Positions 1 through 8,788 of a stretch of 64,000 bases of DNA are shown piece after piece. Below the pieces are notes generated by a model. The model did not search any database and had not been told where the DNA came from. It was given only the letters and a program-made list of their open reading frames with translations. Origin of the DNA: Pelosinus baikalensis (GTDB lineage Bacteria; Bacillota; Negativicutes; DSM-13327); assembly GCF_020819555.1 (NCBI RefSeq), contig NZ_JAJHJB010000008.1:62001-126000 (forward strand). Reading direction: 5' to 3'. The stretch's first letter is position 1. Every line of letters starts with the position of its first letter. Both the position numbers and the translations under genes were made by a program.

Positions 1-144
1 CCGAAACTTTAAATTCTGTCATAAAAAAATGGAACCTAGCAGTTTTATTTTTATCGATGACTAAACCGCTCTAAAACTCCCATTCTATAACAGTGAGAGT
101 TAAGAGCGGCTATGTCGCACTTATCGTTGGGATTAAATCCAGGT

Positions 145-1035
145 TTAAGTATGTGATTGCAGCATTTTGGGATGGAGATTAATGCGAAGATTGACCGACT
201 GTGCTTGCCAGAAACTTCCGGTGTAAGACAGCACTGTTTCCACATTGGCAAGGCCATCAGCGTTGTAAGCACCGGAGATGCGCTGTATACCTTTTAATTC
301 GTAAATGTCGTCATGGTTCGTATCAACTGGTTCCAGCCTGCCAAAAGGTGTCACCATGAGCTTTATTTGCTTTTGAAGCTTTCCCTCTTCATTATAAAGA
401 CCCAAACGAAGATAATCGGCTGTACGATCACTAACATCCATCGTCACACCTGAACCAACACCGCCATTGATTTCCACTTTAAATCCATCAAGGAATTGAC
501 CGGATATAGAACCTGTATTGTTCTCTTTCTCACCAAAAAGAATGGATGGTTTATCGCCCAATGTAACAACCTGATTATAATACCAGCCGCCGCTGCCGCC
601 GGATGCAGTAGTCACTAAGGCATCAACAGTCTTATCACCAGTAAAATCTCTTAATAATAATTCAGCCTGATAACCACCCATTTTATCCAACACTACGTCG
701 GTTCGTTTTTGATCAGCCCCATTCTCGACAATCAGCTTCATCGAATCCACATAGTACGAAGAGTCCTCCTGCTTATGTCCAATCAGATATACCGTATCAG
801 AGACTCCATCACCATTGACATCTCCTTCCTGCACATCCAAGACCTGATAGCCCTCTGGCAGCCATTGCCTCGAAATTACAGCGTTTACGCCCCGAGTGGA
901 ACCAATAATTTCTCCATTATGATTGTAGACGGGTTTTGATACGTAATCGATTTGATTTGCTTCTACCAGACCAGCCAACGGAGCCATCATCAAGCCTAAA
1001 GTTAAAACCGCCGTAAGATGATAGTCCTTATACAT
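145..1035 (-). CDS. Secreted protein with FG-GAP/VCBS-like repeat features
   Basis: About 296 aa. An upstream in-frame ATG at 1083 exists, but the ATG at 1035 has AGGAGG at the right distance and places a clean signal peptide (MYKDYHLTAVL, then a hydrophobic stretch ending near a VEA cleavage site) at the N-terminus, so I take 1035. The mature part has the calcium-loop-like motif GDVNGDGVSDT and the related DFTGDKTVDAL and DTNHDDIYEL, typical of FG-GAP/VCBS repeat proteins of the cell surface. This suggests an exported, possibly metal-binding protein. The substrate is unknown. It is transcribed alone, downstream of trmB, from which a hairpin separates it. Confidence 0.7.
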   Translation of the reverse strand: MYKDYHLTAVLTLGLMMAPLAGLVEANQIDYVSKPVYNHNGEIIGSTRGVNAVISRQWLPEGYQVLDVQEGDVNGDGVSDTVYLIGHKQEDSSYYVDSMKLIVENGADQKRTDVVLDKMGGYQAELLLRDFTGDKTVDALVTTASGGSGGWYYNQVVTLGDKPSILFGEKENNTGSISGQFLDGFKVEINGGVGSGVTMDVSDRTADYLRLGLYNEEGKLQKQIKLMVTPFGRLEPVDTNHDDIYELKGIQRISGAYNADGLANVETVLSYTGSFWQAQSVNLRINLHPKMLQSHT

Positions 1036-1195
1036 AACCAAAGTCCTCCTCTTAAATTGTACTTCTACCTTTTTTAACGTCACAGCAACAAAAAAGCAAC
1101 TATGTTCCTATACAAATCTAATTTTATTCAGCCCATGAACGTAACTATCAACAGCATATGTATGTTATATTCCTTTTTCTTGGACATAGCAAGAA

Positions 1196-1234
1196 ACCTT
1201 CTACGATAGCATATCTTCGACTATCCCAGAAGGT
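1196..1234 (-). terminator. Hairpin downstream of trmB
   Basis: Inverted repeat with arms ACCTTCT/AGAAGGT and inner GATAG/CTATC, followed on the minus strand by a moderately T-rich stretch (TTTCTTGC). It lies between the end of trmB and the next minus-strand gene, so it probably ends the trmB transcript. Confidence 0.5.
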
Positions 1235-1266
1235 CTCCTCTTCATCTACCATCCTATAATATACTA

Positions 1267-1962
1267 TTATGGGAATTTTACTTCACACCGATTAATCGGT
1301 GTGCCCATACCGCTAAATTTCTTTTCATATTCCGTCATAACATTGCCTTGATAATCACTGTTATGCAAATCAAATGTTACCTCAGCGACCTGCAGATTGC
1401 AAGCCTCAAATTGTTCTAAGGAAAATTCAAATAAAGGTCTGTTGTCTGTTTTAAAAAATATTTCACCACCAGCAGGCAAAAGAATCCGATACTTGTTTAA
1501 AAAATTTGCATGGGTTAACCGACGCTTCGCATGTCTAACCTTCGGCCATGGATCGCAAAAATTAATATATAACCGATCGACTTCCCCTGGAGCAAAAATA
1601 TCCAATACGTGATTAATATCAAACACCAGCAAACGAACATTGGTCAGTCCCTTTTCTCTCACTTTTTGGGCTGCATAATATAAGACATCCTGCTGCGCTT
1701 CAATGCCAATAAAATTAATTCTTGGATTTTTCTCAGCCAATTGACTAATAAATTGCCCCTTACCTGTACCTAATTCAACGTAAAGAGGTGCTTTGCGGCC
1801 AAAAACTTCATGCCACTGCCCCTTCCGATGTTCATGTGCATTTAATTTTTCTAGGCTAGAACCTGGCCGCTCAGGCACACCAAAAGGTATCTCTTTTATT
1901 ACTACAATATCACTATATTCTTCCAATGCCGCATCCACCCACGGCTTTCTTCTCAGTCGCAT
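1267..1962 (-). CDS. trmB: tRNA (guanine-N7)-methyltransferase TrmB
   Basis: 231 aa, the family's usual length. TrmB makes m7G46 in the variable loop of tRNA, using S-adenosylmethionine. Visible marks are the SAM-binding motif ELGTGKGQFI (about residues 63-72), FIGIEAQ at the end of the second strand, and the family signature FCDPWPKVRHAKRRL (about 137-151), followed by FKTDNRPLFEF. The start at 1962 is preceded by AGGTGGG. The 3' end of the sigma54-type regulator gene lies 22 bp upstream on the same strand, so readthrough is possible, but there is no functional link. Confidence 0.93.
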   Translation of the reverse strand: MRLRRKPWVDAALEEYSDIVVIKEIPFGVPERPGSSLEKLNAHEHRKGQWHEVFGRKAPLYVELGTGKGQFISQLAEKNPRINFIGIEAQQDVLYYAAQKVREKGLTNVRLLVFDINHVLDIFAPGEVDRLYINFCDPWPKVRHAKRRLTHANFLNKYRILLPAGGEIFFKTDNRPLFEFSLEQFEACNLQVAEVTFDLHNSDYQGNVMTEYEKKFSGMGTPINRCEVKFP

Positions 1963-1984
1963 TCAATTCCCACCTGTACCTTTA

Positions 1985-3889
1985 CTATTCTTTGTCTAAA
2001 CCAAACTTTTTCAAATATCGATATAGTGTAACACGGCTGACATCCAGCATATTTGCCAAGCGGCTGATATTACCGCCAGCAACTTTCCAAGCCTCAACAA
2101 ATATATCCTTATCCTCTTTCCATGCCGTGCTGACACCAGTCTCACCTAATAAACTTATGTCCTTTAGAGCAATTGTATTGCCCTCTGTATTAAAGAAGGC
2201 TTGTTCCGCAACCCCCTGGAGCTGTTTAATATTTCCAGGCCATTCATAAGACATTAAGAGCTCTTTTGCCTCACTCTGCAACTCTTTCACTGGCATATTA
2301 TGTTGTTCCGCTAATTCACAAATAATATGTTCTGCGAGCAGAGGAATATCTTCCCGCCTCGCCCGCAATGGAGGAATACGAATCATGCTTTTTGAGATGA
2401 TCTCGTGCAAGGGGGAGAAGAAAGCCCCCTTCTCCGTGAGCCGCTTTAAATCACTATCACAAGCAGCAATAATGCGAATATCAAAACCACGCTCCACCTT
2501 TTCACCTAAACGGCATACCTTACACGTTTTTAGAGCATTTGCTAAACGAGCTGCCACATGCATGGGCATCTTTTCGATCTCATCCAAAAATAAAGTTCCA
2601 CCATTTGCTAATTCCAATTTTCCTGGACGGCTTTCATCTCGATATTCACCACTGCCAAACAGCTCTTCTTCCAGCACCTCCGGTAATATATCACCACACT
2701 TTAAAGAAATAAGAGGTCCAGCGGCTCTGCCGCTTGCCTGATGAATCGCATGGGCCATACGCTGTTTACCTGTACCCGATTCACCCTGCAGCAATAGATG
2801 ATGATTATTCCGGGCCACCCTGCCTGCTTTTTCCTGCATGGTAATAAAGACAGGAGTTTCTCCAACCATACTGGTCAGACTATACCTAGCCTTATATCCA
2901 ACAGCATGAGCGACAAGAGTTCTTAAATCTTCAATTGGCAATGATACCGCCACTACGCTTGTTACCGCTTTATCCTGTTCTAAAGGCACTACTGTTGTAA
3001 TATCTTCATAGGTTTTTCGCTGGGTAATCCATGTGACTTCCTTGTTATAGGATGGTATACCTTTGAAACCTTTATACAAGGGTGTATGTCGATAATTTAA
3101 GACCACATCATTTAAATTCGCCACTACATCCTTCGTCCCTACGGCATCAATACCCGCTAAGCGGCTTTTCCCCAATTTATTGCTATATACAACATCGCCG
3201 CCTGGTATGATATGATACACTGCAAAGGGTACAGAATCCAAAATAACATGACGAGCCTCCAGCTGCGCCAGCATTGTCAAATGTTGTTCCATAGCATATC
3301 GAATACTAAGCAGCAAGGACACGACTGCGCTATGAGGTAACTCTTCTTGCTCTACAGAAACAATGGTCACAATATATACAAGTTGTCCATCTACCATAAT
3401 AGGAACAGAACAGGCATCACCGTCTTGGCACTCTTTAATCCACATTTCCGGACCAAATAATAAAAAGGGAGATTTATGTTCATGTACAATACTAATACTT
3501 GACGTTCCGATATCTTCCTCAGCAAGCCTGGCCCCCTCTAATTGACCAGGACTCTTTTGGAAAAAAGGCAGGGCATAATTTTTCATTACATAACAATCTT
3601 GATCAAGTAACAGCAAGCTTAAGTTATATACATTAAAATGTTCTCGTGTCTCGTTATATAATCCATTCAAATAGTCCATAGCAGGATGATGCAAATGTTG
3701 CCGCCGAACCAGCTCGTCCTTGGAAAGCTTCACTAATTTCGGCATGACTTGGGAAGTGATCCCCAGTTCTTTACTTTGTTCCCAAGACTCGGCCACCCAT
3801 GGATGCACATTAGGATCCATCACGCCTTCATCAATAAATTTTTTATAATAATTCATTAGTTTTTCTTTACTGCGCCGTTCCCGTATCAT
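1985..3889 (-). CDS. AcoR-like AAA+ transcriptional regulator lacking GAFTGA
   Basis: 634 aa with the layout of AcoR-type bacterial enhancer-binding proteins: N-terminal GAF-like sensory region (about 80-200), PAS-like segment (about 210-310), AAA+ domain (about 340-560) and C-terminal Fis-type helix-turn-helix (GGNISRLANMLDVSRVTLYR). Walker A is GESGTGKQ (369-376) and Walker B is GGTLFLDEIEK (about 430-440). The GAFTGA loop that contacts sigma54, expected between ELFG (409-412) and GKLELANGG, is replaced by SGEYRDESRP. The protein may therefore not act through sigma54. The start has GGAGG 6 bases upstream. No catabolic target operon adjoins it, so the target is unknown. Confidence 0.82.
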   Translation of the reverse strand: MIRERRSKEKLMNYYKKFIDEGVMDPNVHPWVAESWEQSKELGITSQVMPKLVKLSKDELVRRQHLHHPAMDYLNGLYNETREHFNVYNLSLLLLDQDCYVMKNYALPFFQKSPGQLEGARLAEEDIGTSSISIVHEHKSPFLLFGPEMWIKECQDGDACSVPIMVDGQLVYIVTIVSVEQEELPHSAVVSLLLSIRYAMEQHLTMLAQLEARHVILDSVPFAVYHIIPGGDVVYSNKLGKSRLAGIDAVGTKDVVANLNDVVLNYRHTPLYKGFKGIPSYNKEVTWITQRKTYEDITTVVPLEQDKAVTSVVAVSLPIEDLRTLVAHAVGYKARYSLTSMVGETPVFITMQEKAGRVARNNHHLLLQGESGTGKQRMAHAIHQASGRAAGPLISLKCGDILPEVLEEELFGSGEYRDESRPGKLELANGGTLFLDEIEKMPMHVAARLANALKTCKVCRLGEKVERGFDIRIIAACDSDLKRLTEKGAFFSPLHEIISKSMIRIPPLRARREDIPLLAEHIICELAEQHNMPVKELQSEAKELLMSYEWPGNIKQLQGVAEQAFFNTEGNTIALKDISLLGETGVSTAWKEDKDIFVEAWKVAGGNISRLANMLDVSRVTLYRYLKKFGLDKE

Positions 3890-4100
3890 ACAAATCCTCC
3901 ATATATTTCATATTCTCTACATACCAGTATACAAATGATCCACCATTGGAAGATCTTTCTTTTAAAATTGTCTGTTTATCATTATTTTATCGATTTTGTG
4001 TTTTCCTAGAAAAATAATATCACATATTGAATAAAATCCATAGTTTTCTTGTTATTATTCTTTCCAATTCATGCATTTTGTCAATCATTTGCTTTTCGCA

Positions 4101-4142
4101 AAAAAAAATGAGTAGGTAGGCGTATTCCTGCCTAACCTACTC
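4101..4142 (-). terminator. Rho-independent terminator of the H-NOX chemoreceptor gene
   Basis: Stem GAGTAGGT-AGGC / GCCT-ACCTACTC followed on the minus strand by eight T residues. It lies 20 bp past the stop codon of the chemoreceptor gene. Confidence 0.85.
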
Positions 4143-4162
4143 AATAAAGACAACTGGCTTTA

Positions 4163-5959
4163 TCAAGTACGATACTGATTGATATCTTGCCCGAAATGCT
4201 GGATTACAACCTTAAATTCACCAATTTTCTCCATCATATCTACAAGCTTGTCATTATAAATCTGAACTGATGCACTGACTTCCTGACTCGCTGCCGAATT
4301 CTCCTGAGAAATTGCTGCCAAGGACTCAATTTTCCCATACACCTGCCCAAGTCCAGTCATCTCATATTCCAATTTTCCAATCATCTCTACAATATTCGTA
4401 GCGACATTCTGTACATTACCTACATGGCGGCTATTACTAGCTACTACCTCATTGAGCTGATGACTTTCCACTGCCAATACATCATATTCTTCCTCAATCA
4501 TCGATACCACACCACTAATAATCTCCATTAAAATCTTAAGATCACTGGTAATACTATCCGAATGATGATGCGACTGCTCTGCTAATTTGCGTACTTCTTC
4601 TGCTACAACAGCAAAACCTCTGCCCTGCTCACCGGCCCGTGCTGCCTCAATCGCAGCATTGAGGGCCAATAGATTGGTCTGTCCTGCAATCGCTGCCACC
4701 ATCCCCGTAATTTCCGTAATTTTAGCAGCTTGGGACTGCAGGTTATTGGCCGACTCTTTCACTTCAGCGAATTTCTCCAGACTATGCTGTAACTTAGATC
4801 CCGATGTCTCTACCTCTCGAAAACCTTGATTAATTTCCGATACGGCTGCTTCTAGTTGTATTTTGTTACGATTTTGCTCTACGACAAAGGTTTTTAAAGT
4901 CTCTAAATTACCACTTAAAATACCAACTGCCTCAGTAGTCTCAATAGCCTGATTACCAGCAGCAGTTGCTACGTCATATACCACGCCGGAAATACCCCGG
5001 GAAGTATCCTTCATTTCATCAGCTAATACATTAAAGGTATCCGCATATTTATTCATTTCATCGCCAGTACCTTTAAATCCTACAAACTCACGCTTTAATC
5101 GTTTTTTATACAATGATAAGCCTTGCATAATACCTTCGAACTCATCACCAGTATAAAGATTGGTTTCATGGAAGTACTTGCGCTCCTGCATATTTTGGAG
5201 TTCTTCATGGATCGCAGCAAAAGGTGTTAACAAAAGGGAAGATACAATCCCTGCAATCCCCCCACTAACCACAGCTGACCATAAGGGAACAGAAACACCA
5301 AGCAAGGCTAATATCCCATCTGCTGCAGCAGTCATGAGAGCAACCGCTACGCCGATCTTGACGGGCAATCTTTTGATAAAACCAAAAGATAACAGCTGAT
5401 TCACACGATATTTTTTATTATATGTAATAGGTTTCGAGAACCGAATTTTTAGTTTTACATGCTCAGCAGACTTTTCCAAGACTTCTGTTTTAATCTCCTC
5501 CTTAAAATGCTCTGCACCACCGAGAAGAAGACCATTGAGATAACCAAACATCCCTCGTTTTGATTTATAACTAAAAATTGCCTCATATTCTGAAATGGGT
5601 TCAATTAAAATCTCTGGCGGATTAGCACCTGGAATTCGTTGTACAACAACTACATGCACATCATACATGGATCTAAGAAAAGAATACAAGGTCTCCTGTT
5701 GAAAAAAAGCTGGATAGACAGCTAAGAAAGCTCTAACGTTATCTTTCCCAATGGTTAACCAAATGTCATCCTCTGATTTGTCTAAGGAAGTCGCCAAAGA
5801 TGTTATAAACTTTTTGACCCCATTGTCCTCAACGTCTTCCGTTGGGCCAACAATACGATCCTTCGCCCATCCTGCACTCGCCATTGCTTTGTTGACCAAA
5901 TCCTGGCCCCACGCATTACGAGCAGTACTGATCCAAGTGGCAACAACTGTTCCCTTCAT
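4163..5959 (-). CDS. H-NOX (heme NO/O2-binding) methyl-accepting chemotaxis protein
   Basis: 598 aa membrane chemoreceptor. Residues 1-185 form an H-NOX gas-sensor domain. From the ATG at 5959 the numbering matches the Caldanaerobacter (Thermoanaerobacter) tengcongensis Tar4H domain as I recall it: proximal His102, Y131-S133-R135 heme-propionate motif, and distal pocket Trp9, Asn74 and Tyr140. Two membrane segments follow (about 200-255), then a cytoplasmic methyl-accepting domain with the conserved hairpin tip (AGQTNLLALNAAIEAARAGEQGRGFAVVAEEVRKLAEQS in pieces). A GTG start at 5968 is possible, but its Shine-Dalgarno would be too close; GGAG sits 8 bases from the ATG. It should signal to CheA/CheW in response to O2 or NO. 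No chemotaxis genes are adjacent, and it is monocistronic with its own terminator. Confidence 0.93.
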   Translation of the reverse strand: MKGTVVATWISTARNAWGQDLVNKAMASAGWAKDRIVGPTEDVEDNGVKKFITSLATSLDKSEDDIWLTIGKDNVRAFLAVYPAFFQQETLYSFLRSMYDVHVVVVQRIPGANPPEILIEPISEYEAIFSYKSKRGMFGYLNGLLLGGAEHFKEEIKTEVLEKSAEHVKLKIRFSKPITYNKKYRVNQLLSFGFIKRLPVKIGVAVALMTAAADGILALLGVSVPLWSAVVSGGIAGIVSSLLLTPFAAIHEELQNMQERKYFHETNLYTGDEFEGIMQGLSLYKKRLKREFVGFKGTGDEMNKYADTFNVLADEMKDTSRGISGVVYDVATAAGNQAIETTEAVGILSGNLETLKTFVVEQNRNKIQLEAAVSEINQGFREVETSGSKLQHSLEKFAEVKESANNLQSQAAKITEITGMVAAIAGQTNLLALNAAIEAARAGEQGRGFAVVAEEVRKLAEQSHHHSDSITSDLKILMEIISGVVSMIEEEYDVLAVESHQLNEVVASNSRHVGNVQNVATNIVEMIGKLEYEMTGLGQVYGKIESLAAISQENSAASQEVSASVQIYNDKLVDMMEKIGEFKVVIQHFGQDINQYRT

Positions 5960-6121
5960 TCCTATCACTCCATTTTAAATATATAACAGTATTTTCTACA
6001 TTGTATCGCGATGTTTGTATATAGCATTTCGCCATATTTTTACAAAATCCTGCCTTTAAAAATGTTTATCCATACCAGCTAGGAATAGAGGAGTGCTATC
6101 TCTTAATAAATAATGTCTAAA

Positions 6122-6171
6122 CTGTGATATTCGTCACAGACTGTGACAAACATCCACTTATAATAAAAAGT
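6122..6171 (+). promoter_or_regulatory. Crp/Fnr-family operator and -10 box ahead of the siroheme protein gene
   Basis: Perfect palindrome CTGTGA-N6-TCACAG at 6122-6139, centred at 6130.5. A perfect TATAAT lies at 6159-6164 with no good -35 at normal spacing. The start point implied by the -10 box is about 6171-6172, which puts the operator near -41.5, the class II activator position. The TGTGA-N6-TCACA form suits Crp or HcpR-like regulators. Which one acts is inferred. Confidence 0.7.
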
Positions 6172-6202
6172 AAACACCATTACCATCTAAGGAGGGTCTT
6201 TC

Positions 6203-6871
6203 ATGACAATACCATTAGCAAGCATACCCTTTCTAAACAAAAAAATTAAATTCCCCGTAACACCCCACATACCTGGTGGTTTAACTACCGCTGCTCAACT
6301 TAGACAAATTGCCGATATCGCTGATAAATATAATGGATCATTAAAGATAGTGGGAAATACGATTACGATTATAGGACTTAACCTTGCAGATGGAGAAAAA
6401 GCCATAGCCGAACTTGGCTGCCAAGGTGAATCTTTCATTGCAAAACAAGTACGTGCCGTTGCTTTCTGTCCTGGAAAACCCGACTGTCCTAGAGCGCTGC
6501 AAGATAGTACAGGCTTAGGTCTTGCCCTGGACAAAGAATTCTTCGGTCAAGAATTACCCAGTAAGCTGCGCATTGGTGTTAGTGGCTGTCCAAATTGCTG
6601 CATTGAACCATTTGTTAAAGATATTGGCATGTATGGCACAGCCAAAGGATATACCTTAGTGGTTGGCGGCAACTCAGGCTTTTCTGCACAAATTGCAACT
6701 CCCGTCGCCGAAAAGGTACCTGCCGATGAGATTGCGTCTATCGTGAACAGCATATTAGCCTACTTCCGCCAGCATGGAAAAAGCAAAGAACGCTTAGGAC
6801 AGGTTATTGAAAGGCTGGGCTGGGATCACTTTTCACAAGAAATACTGCCAGAAAAATACCGGAAAGAATAA
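6203..6871 (+). CDS. Small nitrite/sulfite reductase-like siroheme/4Fe-4S protein
   Basis: 222 aa, about the size of low-molecular-weight assimilatory-type sulfite reductases. An N-terminal ferredoxin-like half-domain (PHIPGGLTTAAQLRQIADIADKY) is followed by the siroheme/4Fe-4S cysteine pattern: CPGKPDC (Cys-x5-Cys) and GCPNCC (Cys-x3-Cys) within SGCPNCCIEPFVKDIGMYG. It is predicted to be a cytoplasmic reductase of sulfite, nitrite or a related oxyanion, or a redox protein of that fold. It is transcribed alone. AAGGAGGG precedes the ATG, and the upstream operator suggests control by anaerobic or nitrosative/sulfite signals. The substrate cannot be read from sequence. Confidence 0.82.
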   Translation: MTIPLASIPFLNKKIKFPVTPHIPGGLTTAAQLRQIADIADKYNGSLKIVGNTITIIGLNLADGEKAIAELGCQGESFIAKQVRAVAFCPGKPDCPRALQDSTGLGLALDKEFFGQELPSKLRIGVSGCPNCCIEPFVKDIGMYGTAKGYTLVVGGNSGFSAQIATPVAEKVPADEIASIVNSILAYFRQHGKSKERLGQVIERLGWDHFSQEILPEKYRKE

Positions 6872-6885
6872 AAACATTTGAACCG

Positions 6886-6950
6886 CGAAGAATGCAAAGA
6901 ACACGAAGAATTTTTTCTATTCTTCATGTTCTTTGTATTTCATGATGCTA
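6886..6950. repeat. Interspersed palindromic repeat, copy A
   Basis: Imperfect inverted repeat of arms like GCAAAGAACACGAAGAA and TTCTTCATGTTCTTTGT. It shares the CRCRAAG/CAAAG words of copies B (6994-7092) and C (10803-10918). It could fold into a long hairpin in RNA. Confidence 0.6.
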
Positions 6951-6993
6951 TATACATTATTTAAAATTCTTAAAATAATAAAGCAGATAAACG

Positions 6994-7092
6994 AATCGAA
7001 CCACAAAGACGCAAAGTACACAAAGGATTTTATTTTTTGTGTACTCCTTTGTGTGCTGCGATAGCGGCATTGTGCCTTTGTGGTTCATAAAA
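6994..7092. repeat. Interspersed palindromic repeat, copy B
   Basis: Begins GAACCACAAAGACGCAAAG and ends CCTTTGTGGTTC, so the outer arms are exact complements over about 12 bases. Inside, GTACACAAAGGA pairs with TCCTTTGTGT. It is the most complete copy of the family in this window and lies between convergently transcribed units. Confidence 0.7.
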
Positions 7093-7137
7093 TCGTATCC
7101 TTTTCCACCTATAAAACTTATATTTTCTTAAATATAA

Positions 7138-7260
7138 TAAAAAATCCCGCTTTCGCGAGAACATCTGTAGTAATTTATAAAAATTCGGGGCAACGGAGTT
7201 CCCCCAAGATTATCTCAGCATCCACCCCAACACTAAGTAATCATTAACTCCGCTGCTTCA
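7138..7260 (-). ncRNA. Candidate independent structured small RNA of unknown family
   Basis: Minus-strand unit of about 120 nt with its own signals. An extended -10 box (TGG-TAGAAT at 7267-7275) precedes it. A strong terminator ends it: CTCGC-GAAA-GCGGG plus six T residues (7138-7160). The body folds as nested stems: CGGAGTT/AACTCCG (7246-7252 with 7194-7200), GATTA/TAATC and CTTAG/CTGAG, capping a G-rich loop. No open reading frame with a ribosome site is visible. It sits 142 bp past the citXG stop, so a processed 3' UTR is the alternative. I do not recognise the family. Confidence 0.5.
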
Positions 7261-7401
7261 TTATCTATTCTACCACAGTTTTCATAACTATAAAAGTGGA
7301 AATAGCCACTCTTTTAGAAAAACTTTATCTTTTTTTCTAAACATGAATCTTTATTTTTGCTATATTATATACTACTCTCCATCCCTCCCTTTCTACGACA
7401 G

Positions 7402-8766
7402 TTATAATGAATGCAAAAACCATGTCACAGCCAACAAATCTGCAACGCCACCAGGACTGACATTTTCTTGAATAAATTCTTGATCTAAAGCCTTACACCG
7501 ACCCCGTCCATCACTAGTTTCCATACCGCCTGCCTCAATTACCATTTGCGCCTGTTCCCGAACCCATACTCTCATCTTATCAGGATGATGGCGGTGCATG
7601 ACGGTAGTATCATCTACGCAAGTCATAAGCACCAACAACGTATGTACTAAAGCGTCATTGATTGATAGCCCCTTATCCAAGGCTTCCCGCAAGGCCGGCA
7701 AAGCCTTATATCGTACCGACGGTAAACCTTCTGCTAATTCTCCACGAATACCCGTAATGCCATAGGTAACATATAATCGTTCTCCAGCAGTCAGTTCTTG
7801 CCCACTCTTATGAATAGCCCCTGCCAATTCTTTTTCTACAATCCCATTTACCATTTGTGAAGCATGTTCTAGTACAGTGCTTTGCGTTACAGGCAATGAA
7901 CGTCCATGAAGCCATCCAGCAATCCCCGTCATAATTCCGAGTAAAAAAATCAATCCCTTTTGCGTGTTAACACCCCGAGTAGCCGCTAGCATCGCGTGTT
8001 CAGCTTCCAAACCGATAATTCTTAGTACTGGCAGCAAGGCTTCTACAGTTCCTTCATGAAGAATTCCGGCCTGAGCACAACGATTCATATAACTGCCGAG
8101 AGAAGCTGAGCTTGCCATGAAACTATAAAAATCCATATCCCGATGAGCACCACTATTGATTCGATCCACCAAACCTGGCGAGGGGGTACATGTGACTTCA
8201 TATAACATAGCTTCAATCGCCAATGCTCCGATTCTTTCAGCAACAGGGCTAATACACCTGGTTTCATAGGCTCTAAATTGATATAACAGCTTTTCCACTA
8301 CATGCAACAAATCCTGCATACTATGCCGTCCTTCTCGCCGGCACACTACAAATTCTCCGCCACAAACAAAACAGTTCCGCCCTTTCCCCTTATCCCGACG
8401 GGATAAGAGCATACCGGCTTGGTCAAATACATCAATATCCAATAGCCGAGAAAAAGCAAATGCCTCCTCAATCTTCTCGGCTGCTTTCTTGACTAACCAC
8501 CCCTCATTGTCGATTGCAAGTAAGGCTTCCGGACCTGTTGATAAATTGATTTGCTCCTCTCCTAGGATTTCAAATTGTTTTTTCACTTCTTGTGCAGCAT
8601 AATCCCTAAGGCGTCTTAAGACAGGAGTGTCTTTTACTGCCCCTGGCACATTTAAGGTAATACTTACTATCGTCTCTTGATACTTTTCTTTAAACACTTG
8701 CTGCCTATTATACCTAGCTTCTTTTGCTGCTAAGACATCTTCTAATGTAACGGGCTTAGTTTTCAT
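7402..8766 (-). CDS. citXG: Bifunctional CitX-CitG: citrate lyase prosthetic-group synthesis and transfer
   Basis: 454 aa fusion. Residues 1-170 resemble CitX, which attaches the 2'-(5''-phosphoribosyl)-3'-dephospho-CoA group to the citrate lyase acyl carrier protein (NVPGAVKDTP near the start, DIDVFDQAG, GRNCFVCGG). Residues 185-454 resemble CitG, which makes the precursor from dephospho-CoA and ATP (ALAIEAMLYEVTCTPSPGLVDRINSGAHRDMDF, GVNTQKGLIFLLG, and SPGGVADLLAVTWFLHSL at the C-terminus). Such fusions are known in several bacteria. The citCDEF genes are not adjacent, so the client lyase must lie elsewhere. The start is the only ATG with suitable upstream spacing (GGAGTGTTACA). Confidence 0.9.
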   Translation of the reverse strand: MKTKPVTLEDVLAAKEARYNRQQVFKEKYQETIVSITLNVPGAVKDTPVLRRLRDYAAQEVKKQFEILGEEQINLSTGPEALLAIDNEGWLVKKAAEKIEEAFAFSRLLDIDVFDQAGMLLSRRDKGKGRNCFVCGGEFVVCRREGRHSMQDLLHVVEKLLYQFRAYETRCISPVAERIGALAIEAMLYEVTCTPSPGLVDRINSGAHRDMDFYSFMASSASLGSYMNRCAQAGILHEGTVEALLPVLRIIGLEAEHAMLAATRGVNTQKGLIFLLGIMTGIAGWLHGRSLPVTQSTVLEHASQMVNGIVEKELAGAIHKSGQELTAGERLYVTYGITGIRGELAEGLPSVRYKALPALREALDKGLSINDALVHTLLVLMTCVDDTTVMHRHHPDKMRVWVREQAQMVIEAGGMETSDGRGRCKALDQEFIQENVSPGGVADLLAVTWFLHSL

Positions 8767-8788
8767 TGTAACACTCCATTTTTTCCAG

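Noticed and set aside
1..144. Plus or minus coding or regulatory element at the left edge
   Set aside because: AT-rich sequence after the secreted-protein gene. The 73-aa minus ORF at 51-272 is a shadow with no ribosome site.
7201..7225. CTGAGA in a G-rich context on the minus strand, as in TPP riboswitches
   Set aside because: The rest of the TPP core (ACCTGAT...GGATAATGCC...GTAGGGAA) is missing and no thiamine gene follows.
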